A stretch of DNA of 64,000 bases from Alligator mississippiensis. Taxonomy: Eukaryota; Chordata; Crocodylia; Alligatoridae. The DNA lies in NCBI RefSeq assembly GCF_030867095.1, contig NC_081824.1:115142162-115206161 (forward strand), written 5' to 3'. This document shows, piece after piece, positions 12,801-24,800 of the stretch; position 1 is the first letter of the stretch; each line of letters begins with the position of its first letter. The notes below the pieces were generated by a model. That model ran no database searches, was not told where the DNA came from, and saw only the letters and a program-made list of their open reading frames with translations. Position numbers and translations under genes: made by a program.

Positions 12801-15800
12801 AAGCGCCGTGGTGGGCACTTCTGGTTTCACTTTATCTTACAAGTCTGCATGCCGGTTAGTGGAGCTTGCCAGCTTGTAAGATACCGGATAGCGCAGCTTT
12901 TACTGTATATCCAAGATTTATCCATCTGCTTACATCTCAGCTGAATCCAGGAGGTTTAATAAAGTAGGGCAGCACTTAATGTTTCACTGATCCATTGTTT
13001 TCACATAAAGTTCTTCCCTTGCCATGTGATAGCAATTTTTGCTTTAAAAAAATAATTACTAACCTCTCAACACAATTCTCCCCCTGATTAACTGCTCGTA
13101 CTAGCTACATTAAGACATGCTTTTTGGAAGCATTATAAAAGTGTTGTCAAGACTGCTATATTCTAAATATGTACAGTGCTGTCTTGCTTACCTCAAGCTG
13201 CCTGATGGAAGACTCTCTCTCCTCAATAAGACGAAGATCATCTTCTGTAATTTCTTCATCTTGCACTTGTGCTTGAGGTTGGCTAGAAGGGAGGTGAAAA
13301 TAATAATGGAAAAAGAACAATCAGCCCAACTAAATTCTTATTAAGACTAAGGTTAGGATACACTTTACAACAGGAAACTATACAAAGATATATATAACTT
13401 GCTCTTACCAGCATTCACATATGCATATGCGTTTGCATATATTTTACCCTTGAAAAAATCTAGGAGCAGCTGATGCAAAAAACCTGAATCCTCAGGGTGT
13501 TGTACATGTATGCTTTAAAGGATTTTGACAGATTAAGCTCCTATGTCTGTTTAGCTGGCTGCTGAATATTTTCTAACTAAGAAGACTGACAGACAAAAAT
13601 ATTTACATGGGTATAACTGGCATTATTCCAGTGTTAAAAAAAAAAAATCAACACAAACCCCTATTCTGGAGTAACTTTAGCCCAATATGGTGGCAAACTA
13701 TCCCATGAGAAGAGGAGGTCAAGCTTTAATGGTTTAAAAGTTACACTAGTTAGTTTCATCTGTTTGCATCCAACCCAGGATAACCATTCACTAAAGGCAA
13801 ACAAAGCTAGTAACTCCTCCTTTGCTATCTAGCAGTGAGGAGCAGTTAAAACAGTCTATTTTGTCACCTAGCCCAGGCATAGATGTTTGATCTTGGCATA
13901 ATGTGCCATCACATACAAAGCTGTTGCAAACTATATAGGAATATGCATTCCTGTATCCATCCCCTGGATCCGCATATAGGGAATGCTTTTTTAGATTTGC
14001 ATTCTGAACTGCAAGCGTGTCATGTAAAGTTAAAATTCATTTCTAAGTACAGACCCCCCCCAAGTTAAAACAGCCTGAGAATGAGAAGCTGCTTTTAGAG
14101 AAGGCAGGTATTCAGTCTAAACCTTAAATATCTTGATTCAAATTTCAGAGACTTAGATATCCCTAATTCAGAAGGATAAAAGAAAAGGCTATGCTGCTTT
14201 AAATCATTGTCTACTATAGAGGCAGTTGAATGAACGCTAACTACTACTGCTTCTTGCTTCAGAAAATCCTAGCATGCCAGAAGGATCATCACTGAATTTA
14301 AATTGTTGTTTTAAAACAAACAAACAAACCTGGCTATGCAAAAATTATGTTCTTATGCTTGCAGATTTTTAGTTAACAGTACTGTTGATGCACATGCACT
14401 CTTCCTCCCATCTGCGCTGCTTTATCTTGCACTTGGTGTTTTCATTACTGAAAACAAACCAGAGGGACAGCAACTGGTTGAAAGTTTCTGTTTGGGGCAC
14501 TTAAATTAGTCAAAGCTGAGCAGCAACCTTGGACAAAAAAAAAGGTGACAGTAGAATCAGCACCCCAGGATGCCTTGAGATCCTTTCAAGAGTGATGTGG
14601 GGTGTCATGCAATGCTAGTACTGTCAGATGTGCAAACATGATTCATAAGATAAACCCCAAGATCTCATCTAGAAATCCACAGTGTTAAAAATATTGGGCA
14701 CCTATACACATGTTGGATGCGTTGAAGCAAACTCAGGGACTTTACTCGGGAACAGATTTAGCAAAAGCTGTACAAACCAGACCAGAATCCAGAGTATGTA
14801 CGGAGGGGTGGCTAGCCTCCATCAAAATCTATGTTATTTTGGCTTCACTGCCATTGTTACCAGAGGCAGGAAAATTAAGCCAGGCCAAGTATGCCACAGT
14901 CATGCCAATGTGGAAAGTCATAACCTATCATTAACTCTGCCACAAGAACTCAAGGGTGGAGACTTTTCCAATCAGCACGCTTCAGCAGCCTGTGTCACAT
15001 ATATTCAGCATCCCTGTGCTTCAAAATAGCAGTAGGAGTGCTTAAACTAGTTAGTTGAATTAGTTTTAAAGCACTTCCGCCACCATTTTGAAGCACGGGA
15101 TGCTGAATACATGTGATACTGCAGGCAATTCAATTAAAGTGCCCCCTCCCCCCACCCTGGAGCACATGTAAAGATGCCCATTTTGATACATTGTGGGTTT
15201 TCTGAGTTCTCTGCAACAGAAACATTGCTCTACTACTTTTCTGTAGTCAGAAAACTGAGTAAGAGTTCAGAGGTGCCATTGCCAAGGGGTGCCTTGAGTC
15301 TAACATGGGATGCCACGAGTCTAAAAAAAGGTAAGAACCACTAGATTCACAGGATTAGGAACCAGAACTGCCATGAGACTTGGGGTGAAAAATTATTTCT
15401 CATTTTATGATTTATAGTCCAGAGATACTGCAGCCTTAACAATAAATCACAAATAGAATATAATAATGATATTCACACCTCATTTGCACCTGAGAGTGTT
15501 CCCATCCCCCAGCACAGGGACTTTATTTCGGAACAGACTTCAGCAAAGGCTGTACAAGCCAGACCAGAATCCAGACTAGCCTGCACCAAGATCTGTGTTA
15601 TTTTGACTTTGCTGCCATTGTTACCGGAGGCAGGACAATTAAGCCAAGCCAAGTATGCCACAGTCATGCCCATGTGGAAAGTCATAATCTATCATTAACT
15701 ATTCCACAAGAACTCAGGGGTGGAGGCCTTACTATAACTTACATCCCTCTTCCAGCATTTTGCTTATATCTCAGTTCACGCTAACTTGCGAACAGATGTT

Positions 15801-18800
15801 TGAGAGAAGGAGAGGCATTAGGAGTGTCAGATGCCGCAGCAATGTTAGCAACATTAGATTTTCAAACATGATTCACAAGATAAAACCAAACATTTCAAAG
15901 GAATTCATAGTGTTAAAACCCTTCTGCCCTGTTGTGGGCTTTCTGATCTGTTCGTAACAGAAGAATTGTTCTATTTTCCTGTAGTCAAAACATGAATGAA
16001 AACCAAAAGCTGACATTTACCTATGGGTGCCTCAAGCCTATCAAAGTTAGAACCATTGATAAAGGGATATGAAGTTAATTTGATAAATATAATTCTGTTT
16101 TGTATAGCATCTAGCATCAGTATTTCCTCACTCTTGTTTGAGAGTCTTCTGGCTTTACTGCAAGAAAAAAAATTACTTGTATTAACTAGGGGTACACCGA
16201 TAAAGATTTTTTGGGCCGATACCAATGGCTGATTATTAACAAGCCATATCGACTGATACCAATCCAATTGCCAATGTGCAGCACAGCAGCTTGAAGAGCA
16301 GCATCCAGCTGGTAAGTCTGTTGAAAGGGAAGAGGTGTGGGAGTGTGTGTGGGGGGAGGGGGGGTGCAGATTGAGGCCCCCACAGTGAGGGAAGAGGGGA
16401 GCTGGGACAAGCACTGCTCAGCTGGGGCAGGGTGCAGGATGGAGCCACAAGCCCCCATTCAAGTGCAGCCACTGCCTGCCCCAAGCTCAGCCCTGGCTGG
16501 GCACCCTACCAGGAAGAGCCCAGGGCCACCCCCAGCCCCAGCCTGTATTCGCCCCACGCACAGATCCAGGGGGCATATGCCCCCCTTGTCTCATCCAGGA
16601 AGGCGCGCAGCAGCAGGATCCCCCCACTCCCTCCCTGCCCCCCTAGAGGAGCAGCTTATGACACTGTCCCACGCCCTGCCTAGGGAGCGCCTGCTCCTGC
16701 CCCAGTCCCCCTCCTGCCTCACTTCCCCCCCCCCACCCCTTCCCTCCCCTCTGTGCCTTCACCCCAACAGACTTACCAGCCAGACGCTCCTCTCCAAGCT
16801 GCCGGGCCAACCACATGCAGCTGCATGCATGCACGTGGCATTTATAGGCAACATCAGCCAGAAAAAAGCCGATTGCTGATAATGTCAATTTTCCTTTTAT
16901 CAGTATCAAAACAATATAGACCGTTGTATCGGTGCACCTCTAGTATTAACTAGATCTTGTTGTTCTTCTTTTCCCTCCCAAAGAAATGGATCAACATTAA
17001 TTATTGTGGCTGCTGAATAGGCAAGTGTTAAAACATTATCTAATGTTAACCAGGCAATGTTTTTAAAATAAATATAAAATAAAAATATTTTGCAAGATGT
17101 CCTACAAAATTTAAAATCAAGGTCAAGTATTAGCAATGTATAGCTGTTAACATTTAGAGGCACAGTAAAATCCTCACAAGAGCAAGTTTAACATCAAAAG
17201 CAGACTTTTAAAAGCACTGAATAGTTATCTTACAATGCTGTTTAATAATAACCATTCTCTTACTGTAGTCCATTATCACCCCTCAAAATAAACCCAAGTC
17301 TCAGCTATCAGAACTAACCAATTTTTGCCATTTTAGGCAATTAGGTTTCAATTAGATTCATCCTACCTGTCCCAGGAAACAAGTGTTCCTTCTCTGTAAC
17401 TCTCTTCTGGACCACCACCCTACAGCAAATAAAAAAGAAAAGATTTTGATTATGCATGATGAGAATCCAAACATTTGTCAGCATTTCCATAATGAATCAA
17501 GATTAAGGGCTTCATAGCTTAGCCTAACTTAAAACTAAAACATGATTTAACATGTGCTCAGCCTTGGGTTGCCCTCTGCACGTATAAAACTGAAGCAAGA
17601 GCAACAAATATTCAGCTCAGTAAGAACGTGCTAACTATTTTACCAGTAGAGTAGTGCATACTGGCATAAAGTCAAAGGTTAGGATTGAGTGCATTCTATA
17701 AAAAAAAAAAGTTGCAAGATTATTTTGAGATTCTACTTGTTGGGAAAATAAAATTGAAAGTCCAGTTTGAGACTGAAAAAGACACTCTAAACGAAGGTCG
17801 GTACATTCAACATTCTGCTCTTCAGCACAATAGACTTAATTATACAAAGGGTTCTGGCAAAGATCCTCTTGCTCATGAAAATCCTGTATACTTAAGGAAC
17901 TAGATAATCATAATTCTTATGGTAAGATCACAGCATAAATCACACTCAGGAACATTATTAATAATATCTGTCAAATTATATATAGGAACAAAGTTAGGGC
18001 CAAAAAACAAGGTTTAACCAGGTTATGATGAAGTTGTTTCATCGTAATTCATTAAACTAAACTGAAATGCAAGATAATTAAACTAAAATGAAATAAGATT
18101 TTCTGTAAAGTACTTGTGTTGGAAGGGTGCACAGTATAAAGATTCAACTATGTTCATGTTAAATGTGCATTCTAGCCCTCCTGCAATGAAGAAAAACTTG
18201 TAAGAATGCTATTCTATAAAACGTGCCATTATTAATTTTACAACAAAAAATTCTATTACTGTAAAGTAAAAGACACAAGAGTGAGTTTACTAGCATGTTT
18301 TGTGGTACTTACAGATACCCTGGAGCTGGCTCTCACTCTGGCTACAAATTCCTTCTCTTTCTCTGCAGCTTGCCTTTGGAGCTTTTGGAAGTTGGTTAGC
18401 GCAGTAGTGAACTCACCTACAAGACGGTCTTTTTGTATTTTTCTTTGACGCTACAGAAGGAAAAGTTGGACAGCATTTTTAGAAAGTTGATCAAACTTGC
18501 TGTTATTTCAGACTTCAGCAATACCTTATTTCAAGGGTTCCCAAAAGTATTCCATAGTGTGACCTACATGTTAAATAGAGAATGGACAGGTTCCCTCCCA
18601 GTTTCATTGCACAGACCACTTTCTATTTAATCTAGGTTCACACAATACATATCTGGAAATGCAGTATTAGGAACCCAATGCTTTTTCAATTGTTATTGCA
18701 ACTGAACAGGTTGCTATAAGGACAGGGGCATCTTTCTGTAAGCAAAGTTAAAATATCAGTTTTACTTATTATGTATTAACCAGGTAATTAGTTAACTGTG

Positions 18801-21800
18801 CAGCCACTGAGTCATTTTGTTATTGTGAAATTTAAGCTCTGTGAAAACAGCCAGAGCAAGGAGGCACTGAGGCTTTCTTCAACTAAAAACATGCTGAATG
18901 TGTGCCATGTACTATCTAATTAAAGAAATGGGCTTGCCCCCACGGGCTCCACTCGGTTACAAAAAAGGACCAATTTCAGTTTTTTATTCTGACTGTAGGG
19001 AGACAGATACTAGGAATGAAAAACTTCTGATCTAGATTTTCATGCCCACATACATGAACTCTCCCTTTGATTTTGTCATTTGCAACTTGCCCTTGGTCAA
19101 TCAACACCACCTCTCATCCTAGACTAAGGTGTGAGGATGGTGAAAGGCATCTGGTTTAACACCACACTTAGATTCTCACCCCAAATTTTCCACTTTGAGT
19201 CAAGCAAGAAATGATATAAAATAGCTTTACGTAAAATGGTATCTAATGTACCAAACTTAAATCTGAAAATATGAGAAAAGCTTAAACAATATTTAACTGA
19301 CAGTCTGTGTACCAGACATTTTAAAATCTCTTGATCCTGAAGTCAAAATGCTCGTCAGCAGCAACGATAATTGCAATATATGATAGCAATTCTCATCCTT
19401 AAGTCAGTTCTGAATTTTACTGTAATTGAGACCTGTTCCAAAGCATCATATATTGATTGTAACAATGCAGAATTCATTTGTTGTAAAATCTAGTAACGTG
19501 TACAGAATTGAAGTAATTAAAATTATTTAAGAGAACTATGGACCAAGTGATCCATGTTCTTCAGTTTTATACCTGTTCACTTGTTGCAGGCAGAGCACCA
19601 AACTCTTTAATGTATTTGTCCGTTTCTTTGGCAAGCTGGTTCGTGTACTGTTGCTTCTGTTGCCTAGACCAAGTGCAAAGTTTCATTACAGCCAGAAGGG
19701 GGTTATTTTGCTACAACAAGTTGGTGGATGAGAAGCATTTTTTTTTATGTTTAGTGTCTTGCTAAATATTTACGCATTTCCATTCCATTCTTCAGTACAT
19801 CTCAGAACTGATCACCCAGAACTGTTTTACATCAGAGAGAGACCTTGACATAGATTATGCTGAATTTAATAATGTGGCAGTACAAACGGCTACAAGACAG
19901 CCGATCATCTAATAAAGCAGAGGGTCAAACTCTTTGTGGACTTCAAGGCCTAGATGCAAGTCTAGGGCCATACAGTTCACTTGATTCACAAGAAGCCAAC
20001 TCCTAATATTAAATGAAAGGTTTCTGTTCAACATACATCAATGCAATGACTAAAGTTTTCATTGTTTACTTTTTGTTCAGTTTCATATCTGTGCCTTTTT
20101 CTCCTTTCCCCTTTGCACTTTCTTCCTTGCAATAGCTCATTGCCTATTCCCAACTCCACTATTTCATCTTAGCAACAATTGACACCATTTTAACGGGTTC
20201 TTATTAGGCTTTAGAAGCCAACACTCTCAATAAACAAAGGAGAGCCAGGAATCACCCCTCCCAAACACTGCTTTCAATTCAGGAAGATGGCACGGCTCAA
20301 TTTACCAGAGCATGATCTTCATAAGAGCAGTGGCTACTTAATTTTGAAAAAAAGCAGAGTTCAGCAAAATGCACCATATATTCACCATATTAATACAAGA
20401 AATGTATTATTGCCTGCTTTTTGGTTTGAGTATAACATCTCAAAAAATTCAACTTCTGGACATTCAAAAGCAGTCATGGACCCAAGTGTTCCCAGACTAC
20501 AAACCCACATAGAAGGCAGAACATGGATTCCCTAGTTTCAGCGAGTAGGTAATCCTACCTCTAGGTCTTCCTGCCATTTTCCCTATCATCACATATTGAA
20601 TCAATTTTGGTCATACAGATTAAGGAACATACCTATATTGCCATTAGGGTTTGACTGCATTTCTGTACACACACTCGAGCTAACTAACAGCTTAGCTATG
20701 TGTGCTCAGAACTTAAAAAGAGACTTGTGTAAAAGGCAGGTGATCAGCCAGCTTTGAGGGCTGTACTATCAAAGCTAGACTGCCACCGCTGTCCAAGCTT
20801 GTTCAGGTATATCTAAATGAGCACCTTTTATTGCCAAGGCATATCCTTAGTTGCAAATGTATTACCTAATCCACGCAAAACCCTATAAAACTGATAAAAC
20901 CATACTAACCAAGATCCAATTTTCAACTACTGCAGGGATGCAATTATGTATTACAAAAAAATAATTTTCATGTTAAGTCATGTGCAAAAAAATTACTAAG
21001 GGAGGAGAAGCAGCACTGATACCTAATGGTCAGCAGCATTTTCCCTACCTCGACTCATGCCAAGTGAAACAGGAATTTCACTAAACTGAAAGTTTAGTTA
21101 CCGTGTAACTGCTATAGTTTACTTTCAATCACTGTCTTAAGTGGGAAATCCCTGGTGGACCCAGGGTTGCAGCGTGTGGCTAATTTTATAGCTCTAGCCC
21201 AGAGCTGATAACTGAAAGTGATTTGGCCCTCTGAGGCCCCTGGTCTAGTTACAAACTTCCTTGTGCAATTCAATGACCACAGAGCAGTATTAACAGCCAC
21301 AGAGACTCCATCAACTTTCTCACCCACAAGGGTAGCATAGCACATGCAGTTTGTGTGTATTTATGTTAGGATTAAGGAGTAAAAGTGGCAAAGGCCACTA
21401 CTCCAAATCATTTAATCCCATCACTATGAAACTCTGTACTGAGAAATGGTGAGTGGCTAGTAGCCACTTTCAGTAGGATGCTAATGAAAGCCCATATTCA
21501 GATGTCTGAACAGACACACAGCTTCTGTCAACTACCCTGATTTCACTTCTGCTTTCCTTTGTTTTTTTGACATGTGCTCACTTCGTAATTTCACCTCCTA
21601 CTGCGGTTATTATTGTATAAAAAGGAAGTCTTACTTTGCATTCTTATACTACTTGCTACTGTTTCCCAACAAAAAGCCCAGCACATTACTGCGTTGAAAC
21701 TTTTTCTGCAGAATTGAAAAGGCCAACCTTTAAAGCCCTGGAGTTGCGTTGCACTTTCCAGTGTTCTCAGTTTTCTCTTGTTTACCTCTGTACGCAGCAT

Positions 21801-24800
21801 ATGATTAGCAGAAGCATTGGCAATTGCTAGTTAAGTGGGCAAGCAAAGCAATTTCTAGTACACAAAAATACCGAAGATGAATGTTTTTAAATCAATCCAC
21901 ATTTTTAAATTTCAGTTCTATTCTTCTTTTCCAACAAAGCTGAGCACTTCGCTACAACACACCATCACCTACTGAGAGTGTTCACAATGCAGTGAAATTA
22001 GAGTATTTCATGTGAAGTACTTACAGCTGTTGCCTCAATTCAGGCGTATCTTGTGGCGTTCCAAGTTTATATAGTATTCTTTGTATTTCTGCAGCTGTTT
22101 GAGAGGAGGAAAAGATTTTAATGGCGTACAGATATTCTTCCTTTAGCATTATGAATTTTTACTTGATAATTCTAAAGCATTTAGCAGTTGATGGAAACTG
22201 GTATGTGCAACTGCGGTAGGTCAAGGGGGAAAAAAGTAAGTTTTCAATAAGCCACAGTTAAATCATGGGCTACAGAACAAAGAAAAAACATGATGCAAGA
22301 ACTAGGCAGAAAGGGACAATATAAAAAATTTCATGGCATTTACTTTAGCACATTTAAGCCCAACTAACTAAAAACGTATTTATATTATAGATAAAATAGA
22401 AACTAATATGCACACACAAAACCTACAAATTCATAGGCTTGTAATAAGCTGTGCAACTTGCATTGGAAGTGAGAGAGCTCATAAAACAGAAACTTAAAAT
22501 AGTGAGTTTAAAAACTCAGACTAATTCAACTTAATTTTTTTTTAAGTCATTCATTGCATCCCAGAAGAAAAAGTCAGAATTTTTCCAACATTTAAGATTG
22601 CTCTATAAAATGAATCTCAAAATGAGCACATACCTGAGCTTTGCTTCTAAGCTAATGTTTGGCTGAATACTACACATACAGGTAATTTTTACTTTGCAAA
22701 ATTAGCCCTATCAGTGCTATATCTAGCTCGATGCATGCTTACACATTTTTAGAAAATAAAACACAGAGTTTAATATGGGGAGAGAGAGTGAGAAACTATT
22801 TTTGCCCACTTCTCTATCAACAGTTGCTTGTCTTCCTCTAAAAGTACACTTGTGACTATCCTCATTCAAGCTTGTCTACCCACCCAGACAGCAGCAAATA
22901 TGATGATGTAATGAAATTCAGAACATTAACAAGTGCACACTGTGTATTAGCAAGTTTTGAAGAAAATTATAATTATGTTTTGCAGTTCTGAAATCAGTTA
23001 CTGTGCTAAACCCAGGAAGCGTGTTGTGGCAGGATATATGCAAGGGGTAACATTTTATTTATTAAGTAATATTTAAGTTTAGTGAAAGTTTTTATATTTT
23101 ATATTAATTCTTTGGATAAAGTGAAACCCCCCCCCCCTTTTTTTAATTGAGTGTTTTTTAAAGAAACATTACATTGTACTTATATGCAAGTCAAATGTTC
23201 TGATACTCAGCATTATCATAACTGCTTACTATATAATGGAAATAAAAATGAAATTACAAATCTGGGACAACTGATTTCATGGGAAATTTAGAACTCAAAT
23301 TTGGACACACCGAAAACAGTGTCAAGTTAAAGACTTCAGAAAGTCTGTAGTAGAATTGGAGTGGTGTTGTAGCAGCGACCATTCAGAAAATGTATGGGAA
23401 GCAAGAGGTTATTGTAATACCTTTAACTGGACTAACTGCAGCTGGGAAAGTTGTTGGACAAGCTTTCAGGTAACAAGGTGTCTTTCAGGTCATAAAAAAG
23501 ATGCAGATCATTCAAGAAACCCAAAAGTTGACTTTACAGTAAAAGTTATTAAAATGATTTTTATAAATATAAAGGAATAAAATGTTTTAGGTTTTAACAG
23601 ATCTTCAACTGAATTTGGAAAAAAAAATAATTAAAAAGGAGCCTGAACCATTAGCATAGTTTGTGAACAATGCCACCTAGTGGCAAATTTGAGAGATCTT
23701 CTGGAGATAAAGTCATGTCAAAGTATCTACTGAATATAGTGGCCAAGATATTCAGGTAAGGTTTACTGAGGTCAAGCCTTGTTAATAACTAGCATGTTAG
23801 CACTGGAAAAGCAAGCTGAAATAGGTTGTGATCACATTAGATATACAATGGATATGAGAAACAACGACAGGGGGGTAAAAACCCCCCAAACCCTTCAATT
23901 AACTAGAACTCTGTTTAATTCAACTACTCCTAAAAGATGGGCCAGAACAGCCTGAGCCCGATGGCTTCGGTGATGCATCGGTCCCACAGGGTTCGGTGCT
24001 TGGACCGGTGTTATTTAATATCTTCATCAACGATGTGGACGAGGGTGTGGCGAGCACCCTCTCCAAGTTTGCATATGATACCAAGTTATGGGGCAAAGTT
24101 AACACACCGGAGGGCATGGAGCAGATACAGGCTGACCTGGACAGGTTGGACCAATAGGCAAAATGAAATAGGTTGCAATTCAACAAAGATAAATGCAAGG
24201 TAATCTACCTAGGCAGGAGGAATCTCCAGCACACCTATAGGTTGGAGGATGACCTCCTCAGCAGCTCAGCGGCTGAGAGGGATCTTGAAGTCACAGTTGA
24301 CTCCAAGATGAACATGAGCAGGCAGTGTAACGAGACCATCAGTGAGGCCAATCACACCTTGTTGTGCATTTGATGCATGACCAACAGGTCAAAGGAGGTG
24401 ATGCTCCCCCTCTATGCGGCATTGGTCAGGCCGCAGTTGGAGTACTGTCTGGTGTTGGGCGCTGCACTTCAAGAGGGACACAGAAAATCTGGAGAGGGTT
24501 CAGAGGAGGGCCACTCGCATGATTAGTGGCCCCTGTGAAAGACCCTACAAGGGGAGGTTGAGGGATCTGGATCTCTTCAGCCTTCACAAGAGACTTCTGA
24601 GTGGAGACCTTGTAGATGCCTATAAGTTTATCAAGGGAGGACAACCGGGAATTGGAGATGTGCTATTTACCAGAGCACCACTAGGAGTAACTAGGAATAA
24701 TGGGTATAAACTAGTGGAGAGTAGATTCAGGTTGGACATTAGGAAGAAATGTTTTATAGTAAGGGTGGCCAGAACCTGGAATGGGCTTCCAAGAGAGGTG

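Noticed and set aside
16337..16879. 180-residue plus-strand open frame
   Set aside because: It lies entirely within the hAT element 16187-16942, whose GC-rich core lacks stops. No transposase motif.
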